Below, one piece after another: positions 1-8,600 of a DNA stretch of 26,555 nt. The notes beneath the pieces are model-generated. The model was not told the DNA's origin and made no database searches. It was given only the letters and a program-made list of their open reading frames with translations. The DNA is taken from positions 1 to 26,555 of the forward strand of contig CAYPIE010000082.1 of the NCBI GenBank assembly GCA_964410665.1. The letters are read 5' to 3'. A program made the position numbers and the translations under genes. Source of the stretch: CAYPIE01 sp964410665. GTDB taxonomy: Bacteria > Planctomycetota > Planctomycetia > Gemmatales > Gemmataceae. Numbering within the stretch: the stretch's first letter is position 1; each line of letters begins with the position of its first letter.

Positions 1-41
1 GTCTCTGCTCTGGCGAAGGACGTCAGTCCGGAGCTCTGCCC

Positions 42-219
42 AGGCAGACGCTTGCGATCAAGATCGTAGCAGTTTAGCACTTCCGCCGTCGCAACCGCCT
101 CCGAAAGGCGAGCCCCGGACGTCAGTCCGGGGGTTCCCCGCATCGCAAGCGCCTCTGCCTCTTCCAGACTTCCCGCAACCGCTTCTGCCTCTTCGCAGCG
201 CAATCGCCTCTGCCTCTTC
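42..219 (-). repeat. Degenerate short-repeat array, left edge
   Basis: Read on the minus strand, directly after the stop of the giant gene, this stretch has at least three copies of a roughly 25-base unit with core GAGGCAGAGGCGCTTGCG and variants (about 195-219, 172-194, 141-164). A weaker copy lies at about 87-103 and one copy in the opposite orientation at about 42-58. Between the copies sits a GGAC/GTCC hairpin. The same unit recurs at the right edge of the window, on the opposite strand. The units create open frames reading Glu-Glu-Ala-Glu-Ala, but the changing spacing argues against a protein. This is probably a dispersed intergenic repeat family; its function is unknown. Confidence 0.75.
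113..132. repeat. GGAC/GTCC hairpin within the left array
   Basis: A perfect 8-bp stem (CCCCGGAC at 113-120, GTCCGGGG at 125-132) closes a GTCA loop. A shorter version (GGAC-GTCA-GTCC) lies at 18-29, and a 7-bp-stem version with loop GTGA lies in the right array at 26372-26389. There is no U-tract, so a standard intrinsic terminator is unlikely. It recurs with the 25-26-base repeats and is probably part of the same composite element. Confidence 0.7.
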
Positions 220-229
220 CTTGATCAGG

Positions 230-3200
230 TCAATCCCGGTCGCGGTTAAGCTGCTTCTGGAACTCTCGGAAGCTCTTGCGGTATCCCTTGGGCGGCTTGA
301 TGTTGCCCAGGCGTTGCAAGTTATCGTCACGCCCCGGAGTGCCGATTTGCGTCCGGCGCGCAGCTTGATTGGCAACCGAACGACCCCGGCCGCTACCCGG
401 AACCGTGGCATCGGCTTGCTCGATCAGCCGCTGACGCTCATTCCTCACTGCAGATTCGTACGCCTTCAGGAAGTCAGCGAACTCGTTCTTCGACTTGTCG
501 ATCGAATCCAGAAACTTGTCGTTGTCAGCATTCCGCTGAAAGCGTTCTAGTTGCAATTCCATTGAACGCAAGCGATCCTCGGGGTTAGGAGTACTGCCAA
601 TGGGCGGGTTCAGCGATTCCCCTCCCGGTGGCGAGGTTCGCTCTTGGCCGGGAAGGTTGCCTTCGTTGCCACCCTGAGGGGAATTCCTCGGGGCCCCCAT
701 GGGCGGTTGCTTGCCGTCGCCCGGTTCGCCCATCGGGTTTCCAGATTCGGGTTGTTGTGGCTGCTGGGCCTCTTCCATCGCCTCCTTGAGCTCTTGGAAG
801 CGTGGATCTTTCTGGGCCTGCTCTTGCATTTGCTGGAGTTTTTCACGGGCAGCTTGTTGCCGCTGCGGATCACCCGAACGCAGATCGTTGAGCAGATCCT
901 GAGCCTGTTGATTCTGTTTGGCGGCCTCCTGCAGTTGGTCCATCGCTTTACGCTGTTTCTGGGGATCGCCTGACTTTAGGTCGTCGAGCAATTGTTGCAT
1001 TTGTTGATCCGAGACTTCCGGTTTCTGCTGTGGCTGGCTCCTCTGGTTCTGGGTGCCCTGCCCATCCTGGTTCGGCCGCTGTTCGGGACTGGGCTTGGCT
1101 CCGGGCTGAGCTCCTTGTTCCTTGCCAGCGCCCTCAGGAGTGGCCATGGGATCGTCGGTTTGCTTCGGCTCAGTCTTCTCCGAGGCGCCGGAGTTGCCAG
1201 ATGCTTGTTCGGGCTTGCTGGCACCCTGTGGGTCGTTCGGCTGCTTACCGGCGTCGCCAGCGGACGGCTTCCCTTGCTCTGGCATCGCTGGCTTTGTGGA
1301 TGGTTGATTGGCACCTCCCGCCGATGGGTTGCCTTGTTCGGGCTTCGTCGGATCACCGGGCTCCTTGTTCGAGCCCGCACCCTGCCGATCAGCGGTTTGC
1401 GGCGACTTCTCCGAGGAGTCGTTGGGCTTGGCGCCATCGGGCTTGCCGCGGTTCGGCTTCGCCGGATCCGGCTTGGAGCCCTTGGCAGGGTCGTTCATCG
1501 GGGAGGCCTGCTTGTCATCGTTTTTCGATGAGTTGTCGCCCTGCATTTGCTTGCGCTTGGCGTCCTGATAAGCCTCCTTGAGGTCTTGGTAGGCCGGGTT
1601 CTTCTCAGCCTGCTTCTGCATCTGTTCCAGCTGCTCCTGAGCGGCCTGACGCTTCTGCGCATCCTTGGACTGCAGGTCGTTCATCAGCTGCTCGGTCTGG
1701 GGCGACTTCGCTCCCTTTTCCAACTGGTCAATGGCCTTTTGCCGCTGCTGCGGATTGTCAGACTTCAAATCATCGATGAGATTTTGCATGTCCTGATTTG
1801 AAGTATCGCCACCTCCAGATTGACCGGCGTCCGGCTGTGTTCGGGCAGACGGGTCGGATTGCGGCGTCCCCTGTTGTGAAGCTGGATCCGTCTGCGGCTT
1901 TTCTTGCTGCCTGGGTTCGCTTTGCCCCATGGGCTGGTTCGAGTTGCCGTTCATCGGCGACTGCGAAGTCTGGCCTGGGTTGGGCGGATTCCCCTCGGGC
2001 GGACGTTGGTCTGCGCCGGGTTTGGGCTGCTGCTTCGAAGCGGCAGTGTCCTCGGTGCCACGGTTGGGTTGGCTTGACTGCTCTTGGTTCGACCGATCTG
2101 GCTGCTGCTTGGGGGAATCTGGCTTGTCAAGCCCGTTCAGCCGATCGAGTTGCCGCTGAAATTGGTTGGCCTGATCCAGGACCTGTTGGTCTTGTGCCGA
2201 AGAATCCTGCGAATTCTCCTGGGGCGTACCACCGGAAGTCTGGTTCCCCTGGGGTTGGCCGGCTGACGATGGGTTGGTTTGCGGGGTTCGCTGCTCAGTA
2301 TCTGCACCTTGGGGCTGCTTCCCCATTGGCTGGCGCTGCTGAGCGTTCCTCGGCTGGGACTGGCCACCCATGGGTTGTTGCCGGGGTGGTGTATCTCCCT
2401 TCGGTTGGCTACCCTCGGGTTGCTGACCTTCTGATGGATTCCCCTGAGGCTGGCCCCCCTGAGGTTGCTGATTATTTGATGGATTCCCCTGGGGTTGTCC
2501 ACTCTCGGGTTGTTGACCCTCTGGTGGGTTCCCTGGAGGCTGGCCGCCCTCGGGTTGGCGACCTTCGGGTTGCTGGCCCTGGGGTTGTCGGTTCTGCGGA
2601 GTATCTGGGTTGCCGGGGTTGCTCATCTCGGGATCCCCTTCTTCGGGAGAATTCCCCATCGGTTGATCATTCGTGGGAGTCCCTTCTCCGCGACTCTGGT
2701 TCGGCTCCTTCTGACCGGATGCCGAGTCTTGGGGTTGGGACTGCCCCTCTTGCCCCTCAGCGGACGGATCCCCTTGCTGCGGGTTGCCCGGATTCTGATT
2801 CGCAGGATCGTCCGATTGAGGATCGCCCTCGCCCTGCTGGTCGTTTTGTGGCTCCCCTGCGTCACCCTGGTCGGGCTGGTTTGGATCACGCTGCTCGGCG
2901 GCGTTTTTCTGGTCCTGGCGTTGCTGATGTTCTTGTTGTTGTTGCTGAAGCCGCTGGTTTTCTTGCTGCAGTTGTTGCTCATCCTGCTTGGGTGGCAAAA
3001 TACGCACCCGGCGGACCGATGACTTGCCGAGATTGGCTTCGGGAACCGTACAGTTGTCGGCGGCCTGTAGGTAATATTCGACCACCGCCCCGACCGGGAG
3101 CTGGACGCGTTCGCCTGCGGGGGTGTGCAGCTGATCGAGTTTGACAAAGTCCTCGTAGTCAAGACGCGTGGGAAACGAATGATCGCTTTCCCTGCGGAAG

Positions 3201-4630
3201 GACATCCCATCCCGGTACGGTTTACTGGCGAGAGTGATTTGGTTGGGTTCCACTACACGCAAGTTCAGATCGACATGGTCGATGCCGAAATCGTCCGCGA
3301 CCAGCGCCTCCAATTTGAGGAAGTCGTTGGCGGGTAGCTCGATCTCCTCTTCTTGCGGCTTGACCCACTGTAGGCGGGGGGCCTGATCGGTGAAGACACG
3401 GAGAGCATATGGCTTGGGATCACGGTTCTTCTCACCGGTATCTGCGGTAAAGTAGATGCGGTAGCGGCCGTTGGCCATCAGCGGAAATTGAAAATGAACC
3501 GAGCGGGGCTGATCGGGCACCAGGGTGCCGTGGATGGGTTCTGGGGTGCCCTCAATGAGCAACTGGCCACTGGAGACATTGCGATTGGTGTAAGCGGTTA
3601 GGGTTACCTCCGTGCCGCGGATGGCCTGGATGGGATCCTGGCAGCCGGACCGATTCGTGGACTGCGTCTCCCAGCGGAGGTAATCGGGATAGTCGTAGGT
3701 TACTTCGAAGCCCTCAAACAACGGAATCGACTCTACGTTGACACGATACTCCGGGGTTTCCGTATCGCCGGCTGCAACTTTGTACCAAAGGCCATCCTGC
3801 AGCACACGGGGTGACAGACGCAGCAGCCATTCGCGACCCAGCTCGCCTGGGGTGAGCAATTCGCTCTGATAGACCGGGTTGTCCTGGGTGTAGCGATAGA
3901 GCAATCGCACCGCATCGCTGTCGTTGGCGTCCGGGATCCGACCAGTGACGTAGACCCGAACATTCAAGAATTCGCCCATGATCACGGTGGTGTTGCCGTT
4001 CTCCGGCTGGATCAGCGTCAACTGGGTCTGGGTAGCGATGGGCGTTTTGGTGAAGGGAACGAACGCCCGATCTAAAAGCGACAGGAATTGATTTGGTTTG
4101 AGCACCAACAGGAACCCGAGCATCAGCACCAGGAGCCCGGCGACCCCACCACCGAGCCAGAGCAGTTGTCGGCTGCGGATCGCCTCTTGCAGATTGGCTT
4201 GGCGAATGTCACGAGCCGCTCGGGTGCCGAGCGCTTGGTGGACGCCAGAGGGAAGCTGCTGATCGCGTAAATCTAACCAGTTGACGATTGAGTTTTTCGC
4301 CTCAGGCAGAGTCCGCTCGACCTGACGCGCGGCGTAATACGGATTGATCGGTTTGCGTAGCGGCCGCAGCAGGAAATAATACAGATAGACGCCCGCGAGT
4401 GCCAGAAAGCCCACCAGAGTGATTTGCCGGGCCAGGTTGGACAGGACCAGGGTGCGGTCGATCAGCATCATGATCAGGCCATAGACCAGCACGCCCCCGA
4501 GCAAGCCAAGGCCAGCGAGCGTCAGGTCCAGGAAACGGATACGTTGCCGGGCCTGCGTGAGCTGCTGCTCCACAATCTGTTCGTGCTTGCTGCTGCCGGT
4601 CGAGCGTGGGGACTCCATCACCGAGGCCAT
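230..4630 (-). CDS. Giant DUF4175-like membrane protein with long Gln/Pro/Gly-rich region
   Basis: The product is 1466 aa if it starts at ATG 4628-4630. That start is preferred because AGGGAG (4637-4642) lies 6 nt upstream; a TTG at 4643 would overlap the Shine-Dalgarno. Residues about 35-58, 69-88 and 157-178 look like membrane helices. A conserved-looking globular, probably extracytoplasmic part runs to about residue 540, followed by about 800 residues rich in Gln, Pro, Gly, Asn and Ser. Embedded in that region are two related modules of about 80 residues (about 944-1028 and 1207-1290). The tail, about 1347-1466, is charged and helical. The three-helix N-terminus resembles DUF4175-type proteins, which in planctomycetes often sit near MoxR/DUF58 genes; none is in view. 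The function is unknown. The stop abuts a repeat array. Confidence 0.85.
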   Translation of the reverse strand: MASVMESPRSTGSSKHEQIVEQQLTQARQRIRFLDLTLAGLGLLGGVLVYGLIMMLIDRTLVLSNLARQITLVGFLALAGVYLYYFLLRPLRKPINPYYAARQVERTLPEAKNSIVNWLDLRDQQLPSGVHQALGTRAARDIRQANLQEAIRSRQLLWLGGGVAGLLVLMLGFLLVLKPNQFLSLLDRAFVPFTKTPIATQTQLTLIQPENGNTTVIMGEFLNVRVYVTGRIPDANDSDAVRLLYRYTQDNPVYQSELLTPGELGREWLLRLSPRVLQDGLWYKVAAGDTETPEYRVNVESIPLFEGFEVTYDYPDYLRWETQSTNRSGCQDPIQAIRGTEVTLTAYTNRNVSSGQLLIEGTPEPIHGTLVPDQPRSVHFQFPLMANGRYRIYFTADTGEKNRDPKPYALRVFTDQAPRLQWVKPQEEEIELPANDFLKLEALVADDFGIDHVDLNLRVVEPNQITLASKPYRDGMSFRRESDHSFPTRLDYEDFVKLDQLHTPAGERVQLPVGAVVEYYLQAADNCTVPEANLGKSSVRRVRILPPKQDEQQLQQENQRLQQQQQEHQQRQDQKNAAEQRDPNQPDQGDAGEPQNDQQGEGDPQSDDPANQNPGNPQQGDPSAEGQEGQSQPQDSASGQKEPNQSRGEGTPTNDQPMGNSPEEGDPEMSNPGNPDTPQNRQPQGQQPEGRQPEGGQPPGNPPEGQQPESGQPQGNPSNNQQPQGGQPQGNPSEGQQPEGSQPKGDTPPRQQPMGGQSQPRNAQQRQPMGKQPQGADTEQRTPQTNPSSAGQPQGNQTSGGTPQENSQDSSAQDQQVLDQANQFQRQLDRLNGLDKPDSPKQQPDRSNQEQSSQPNRGTEDTAASKQQPKPGADQRPPEGNPPNPGQTSQSPMNGNSNQPMGQSEPRQQEKPQTDPASQQGTPQSDPSARTQPDAGQSGGGDTSNQDMQNLIDDLKSDNPQQRQKAIDQLEKGAKSPQTEQLMNDLQSKDAQKRQAAQEQLEQMQKQAEKNPAYQDLKEAYQDAKRKQMQGDNSSKNDDKQASPMNDPAKGSKPDPAKPNRGKPDGAKPNDSSEKSPQTADRQGAGSNKEPGDPTKPEQGNPSAGGANQPSTKPAMPEQGKPSAGDAGKQPNDPQGASKPEQASGNSGASEKTEPKQTDDPMATPEGAGKEQGAQPGAKPSPEQRPNQDGQGTQNQRSQPQQKPEVSDQQMQQLLDDLKSGDPQKQRKAMDQLQEAAKQNQQAQDLLNDLRSGDPQRQQAAREKLQQMQEQAQKDPRFQELKEAMEEAQQPQQPESGNPMGEPGDGKQPPMGAPRNSPQGGNEGNLPGQERTSPPGGESLNPPIGSTPNPEDRLRSMELQLERFQRNADNDKFLDSIDKSKNEFADFLKAYESAVRNERQRLIEQADATVPGSGRGRSVANQAARRTQIGTPGRDDNLQRLGNIKPPKGYRKSFREFQKQLNRDRD
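760..1010 (-). repeat. Second copy of duplicated HEAT-like module in the giant protein
   Basis: This encodes about residues 1207-1290. It aligns closely with the module at 1545-1797: both start MQxLxDDLKS, continue with QRKA-x-DQL, then NDL, and end with a QDLKEA or QELKEA motif. Each module itself holds two short units of the form DL-x-S-x-DP-xx-R-xx-A-xxx-L, similar to short HEAT/ARM-type helical repeats. The resemblance to HEAT repeats is inferred from the pattern only. Confidence 0.7.
1545..1797 (-). repeat. First copy of duplicated HEAT-like module in the giant protein
   Basis: This encodes about residues 944-1028 and pairs with the copy at 760-1010. It contains IDDLKSDNPQQRQKAIDQLE, then a second sub-unit beginning NDLQSKDAQKRQAA, then a coiled-coil-like EQMQKQAEK stretch. 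It lies inside the Gln/Pro/Gly-rich region, so it is an island of likely helix in otherwise disordered sequence. Confidence 0.7.
2396..2530 (-). repeat. Three tandem 45-bp (15-aa) repeats in the giant gene
   Basis: Three in-frame 45-bp units (2486-2530, 2441-2485, 2396-2440) encode NPPEGQQPESGQPQG, NPSNNQQPQGGQPQG and NPSEGQQPEGSQPKG. Degenerate QPEG/QPQG units flank them on both sides. The exact 45-bp period is visible from the recurring GATGGATTCC or GGTGGGTTCC at 2433, 2478 and 2523. Such a tract is prone to slippage, so copy number may vary between strains. Confidence 0.85.
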
Positions 4631-4636
4631 GTACAT

Positions 4637-4642
4637 CTCCCT
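4637..4642 (-). promoter_or_regulatory. Ribosome binding site that sets the giant gene start
   Basis: AGGGAG on the minus strand lies 6 nt before ATG 4628-4630. It makes that ATG a better start than the upstream TTG (4643-4645), which would overlap it, or the ATG at 4634-4636, which has no spacer. Confidence 0.6.
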
Positions 4643-4681
4643 CAAGTTGGATGTCGGAGCCGTGCGGGTCGCAATCTCTTC

Positions 4682-4687
4682 ATTATA
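4682..4687 (-). promoter_or_regulatory. Possible -10 element for the giant gene
   Basis: A perfect TATAAT on the minus strand lies about 52 nt upstream of the preferred start codon. I find no convincing -35 hexamer at 16-18 nt, so this is only a candidate. Confidence 0.3.
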
Positions 4688-4800
4688 GCTTCATGACCCA
4701 AACGCGCCCATGATCCGCGTAAGGGCCATGGGAATAAAACCTGCATTCAGGGATCTAGTTCACAGAGGACCACCAGGAGGCAGCATCGGGAGTTGAGGGT

Positions 4801-5238
4801 ATGCCACGCGAAATCTACGGGTATTTGGCCGACTTTACCGTCGGAATTCACTTGGGCTATTGTGCGTATGTGGTGATCGGTCAGTTACTGATTTGGGCCG
4901 GTTTGTTGCTTGGCTGGCGTTGGATCCGCAACCCCTGGTTTCGCGTGACCCATCTCCTCGCCATTGGGATTGTAGTCCTTGAAGAAATCTATGAGTACCG
5001 CTGCCCGCTCACCGTTTGGGAGGAGCAGCTGCGTGAGCTGGCCGGACAAGCAACGACGGGGGAGACGTTTTTAGGTCGCATGATGCATGATCTGCTGTTT
5101 ATCGAAGGTCAGCCGCCAGAATTCTTTACCTGGCTTTATGGCATTGTTGGCGGCCTGGTGTTGTTGACGTTTATTGCTGCGCCGCCGCGCTGGCCGCGTT
5201 GGCGAAGCAAGCAGTCGACGGTGACGCCCTTGAAGTAA
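4801..5238 (+). CDS. DUF2784 family small membrane protein
   Basis: The 145-aa product has about three to four hydrophobic segments (roughly residues 14-36, 48-62 and 110-127). Features typical of DUF2784 are visible: an early helix beginning GIHLGYCAYVVIG, a second helix after THLLAIG, and the hallmark CPLT followed by WEEQLRELAG, where the family usually has CPLTPLE...LR. The family's usual length, about 120-150 aa, fits. Its biochemical role is unknown. GGGAG/GAGG lies just upstream of the ATG. The gene stands alone, divergent from the giant gene and convergent with the WD40 gene. Confidence 0.85.
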   Translation: MPREIYGYLADFTVGIHLGYCAYVVIGQLLIWAGLLLGWRWIRNPWFRVTHLLAIGIVVLEEIYEYRCPLTVWEEQLRELAGQATTGETFLGRMMHDLLFIEGQPPEFFTWLYGIVGGLVLLTFIAAPPRWPRWRSKQSTVTPLK

Positions 5239-5662
5239 GCGTAAGGCCCAGCGCGAGTCGACCAACCCTTTTCAGCGATTGGAGAGATTTGCAGGTGTAC
5301 GCGGGGTGTGTCCCTTCGTCACGCCCGTCGCGGACTCAGGGCGTGCTATCCGCCGGAGGTTTGGTCAACCCAAGTCCGACCAGCGGGTCGTTCGCACAAT
5401 CGAGACAATCAATTGGACGAAGAGCTGTTTGCGAACCGCTCATGGGACCGGCGTCGAGCAAACGCAACCGGAACGTCGCCGATGAAAAGGAGTCCTTTTC
5501 GCGGGTGAAGCCGAGTAAGTAGGACAATGAGGTGCACAAGAGAACGGTGACATCCCGTATAGAGATGTGAGCCGCGTGATAAACCGTACGTGCAAGCGAC
5601 GGCAAATGCGGAGGCCATCGCCCCCCGCATTTGCCGTCGCATGGTTCACAATCCGAGCACCA
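5239..5662. other. Gene-free convergent intergenic region
   Basis: This 424-bp stretch lies between the ends of the DUF2784 and WD40 genes. Several short open frames exist in both directions, but none has a good ribosome site or a recognisable domain. It contains an 8-bp-arm palindrome (GAAAAGGA-G-TCCTTTTC, 5484-5500) and the hairpin at 5596-5640. On the minus strand the motif GCACGTACGGTTT beside the hairpin recalls the 3' end of group II introns. The matching domain V 5' strand is not clear, so I do not call an intron. Confidence 0.6.
5596..5640. terminator. Perfect 16-bp hairpin between convergent genes
   Basis: GCGACGGCAAATGCGG (5596-5611) is perfectly complementary to CCGCATTTGCCGTCGC (5625-5640) across a 13-nt loop. 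It lies 23 nt past the WD40 stop codon and downstream of the DUF2784 gene, so it could end transcription from both sides. Neither strand carries a U-tract after the stem, so it may instead act as an RNA 3'-end stabiliser or a Rho-assisted stop. Confidence 0.5.
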
Positions 5663-8600
5663 TTATTCCGGCAGGTCCAATAGATACACCGTGGAATCGG
5701 CATTGGCGGTGACGACCTGGCGACTGTCGGGGGTGAACTGCAGGTGCCGCACGGGGGTGGGCAACTTCCAAGTGCGTAGCTGTTTGCCGGTCTCGATGTC
5801 GAAGAGCTTGACGGTCCCCTCCGTGCCAACTTCTATCAAGCCGGGAATCGAGCGGCCATCGACGGTAACCAACCGCTTCCCATCGGGGCTCACGGCCAAA
5901 GTGTAGAAATTCTCCTGATAGGCCTTGATGGTGTGCAGGGCTTCTCGGTTTTCCAGGTCCCAGATCTTGACCTGGCCATCCTCATCAACGGTTAACAACT
6001 TGGATTTGTCGGGGGTGAAGGCCAGATCGCCAAGACGCTTTTGGTGAGCGGGTAGTTCGCCCAGGCCTGGCAGAGGTTCACCTTGGGACACCACCCAGAT
6101 ACGAACCGTGCCATCGTTGGATCCCATGGCAGCAAGCTCGCCATCCTCAGATAGCGCCAGACAGCGGACTTCAAAGGTATTTTCGCTGATCGAACGGACC
6201 GGCTTGCCATCGGCCGAATAGACCTGCACGATCGAGGTGGCGCGTGTGATGGTCCGATCGGTAGTTTGCCAGGCGACAAACTCATTCCCCGCCCGGGTAT
6301 ACAACAGCAGCGGCACCTGCTCGGCATCGATGGTTTGCTTCTCCTTGCCGGTCGTCAGGTCCCAGCGGCGAATGGCGGAATTCACCCCGGCGGAAATGAG
6401 CTCGCTGCCATCGGCATTGAAGGCCAAGGCGGTGATGTTGCTGGTATGTCCACGAAGGGTACAGAGTTCCTTGCCTGTCTCGAGATCCCAGAGCTTGACC
6501 GTTTGGTCGTTCGAACCAGTCGCCAGGCGCTTGCCATCGCGACTCAGGGCGATCACATTGACTTGCCGGGTATGTCCGACGACTTGGGTAGTTTCCTCGC
6601 TGCCCAGCTCCCAGCGTTTGACGGTCTGATCGACACTTCCGGAAAGGAGCGAGCGATTGGCAGGCCCGAAGGCGACGGCACTCACCCAATCGGTGTGACC
6701 GCGGAAGGTACGCAGTTCGCGGCGGTCGGCGACCCGCCAGACCTTGACGGTACGATCACCCCCACCGGACACCAGGAAGCGGCTATCCGAGCTAAACGCG
6801 ACCGAACTGACCGGAGCAATATGACCGGTCAACTCAGCAAAGGGTTGTGACACGTCCTGGGCGGACAGATTCCAGAGTCGGATCCGTTGGTCACCACCAC
6901 CGGTGGCCAACAGCTGACCATCCTGGCTGAGGGTAATGCTGGCGACCCCCGACTGGTGGGCTGGGATTTCCTGCGGTTCCTGGTCGTTCGCCGCATCCAG
7001 GATGCGAAGGGTACCATCGGCGGTTCCCACCAGCAGGCGTTTCCCTTCGGGAGTCAGTGCCACCGCGCTAACGATGGCTCGCTGGTTTTTCCAGATTTTT
7101 TTGGCCTTGCCAGTCTCAAGATCCCAAAGGACGACCACGCGATCCGCGCCGCCACTGAGCAACTGCTTGCCAGTACGATCGATCGCCAGGGCCAGCACGG
7201 GCATGCGGTGCTCGGCCAAATCACGCAGGTGGGTTCCGGTTTCACTGTCCCAAAGTTTGACCAGCCCATCGCCGCCGCTGGAGGCGAGGACTTTGCCTTT
7301 GGGCCCAAAGACCAGGGCGGTAACCGCCTGGGTATGGCCGGTCAAGGTATGCAGCAACTTGGTGGTCGCGGTGTCGTAAATCCTTATCGACCGATCCGCT
7401 CCACCAGCGGCAAAGCGCTTCCCGTCCGGAGCATAGGCCACCGTCCAGACGTGATCGGTGGCTTCCTCGCAGGAACGATGGGTATCGACGGGATTGAGCT
7501 CCCAGAGGCGAATATTTTGATCTTCACTTCCAGACACCAGATATTCCCCGTCCGGGGAGAAGGTTAAGCAGGTAATCCCGTCGGTATGGCCCTGAAAAGT
7601 ACGTAATAGCTTGCCTGTGTTCACCTCCCAGACGCGGACACTGCGATCGCGGCTTCCCGAGGCCAGATACTTGCCATCGGGGCTCAACGCCAGAGCGACG
7701 ACCAACTCATTGTGCCCTTTGAAAGTTCGCAGCAGGCGGCCGTTGTCATCGCCACGAGTTTCTTCCCCTTGGCGCTCGGCAGGGACTGGGGGGGCACCGT
7801 ACATATGCGCGAAGCGAGCCCCGGCCGTAAATAGGGCCTGGCCATCCGGCGCGTAAGCCACTTGCAATAAGCCACTGGCATCGACATTGGTGCGTAGCAA
7901 CTGTTGCCCAGCGAAGTTGTCGCGCATATCCCAGGCAATCAGTTCACCACTAAAGTTCACCGTCGCCAGCACCTGGCTGTCAAACCGCCAGGCCAAATCC
8001 TCGACCCGGTTAATCTGCGGTCCAAGGATCGCCAGTTGCTTGCCTTGCAGATCCCAAACTTTGGTGGCGCGATCATCGCCTGCAGTCGCCAGCGCCTGGC
8101 CATCGGGTCGAAAGGCAATTTTGTTGATGTTGCTGCCGTGCAGTCCGATCTTACGTAGTAGTTTGCCCGTCTTGGCATCACAGAGATGCACGGTATCCCC
8201 CGAGGCGGAGGCTAGCAATTGGCCGTCCGGAGAATAGGCAACCGTGCGGACGGCTTGGCGGTGGCCGCGATAAGCGAGGAGCTCGCGTCCGGTGGCTAGG
8301 TCCCAGACTTGGATGACGCCCTGTTTGCCGCCCGAGGCAAGCCGGGTCCCATCGGGACTATACGTCAACGCAGCAACGGGACCTCCCATGATCATCCGGG
8401 CTTCGCCGAGAACCATGCGGACATGTTCGGGTAGGGAGATCGGGCGTGCAGGAATTCGCCAGCGGGCATTGCGATAAAGCCGCGCTGCGGTGCGCGGATC
8501 ACCTTGCTGTTGATAGTTAGCGGCGCGCTGGGCCAGCTCATCGGCGGTTTTGAGCATGTGCGGGGCAAAGCCGCGGTCGATCGCGGCGGCACGCTCCTGG

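Noticed and set aside
58..411. 117-codon minus-strand frame over the left repeat array
   Set aside because: It overlaps the giant gene in another frame and is kept open only by the repeat units.
1798..3144. Long plus-strand open frame (448 codons) inside the giant gene
   Set aside because: It is antisense to the Gln/Pro/Gly-rich repeats, whose biased codons avoid stops on the other strand. Its translation has no domain or ribosome site.
5540..5640. Group II intron domain V/VI remnant
   Set aside because: Only a GCACGTACGGTTT-like motif matches; the paired 5' strand and the GAAA loop are missing.
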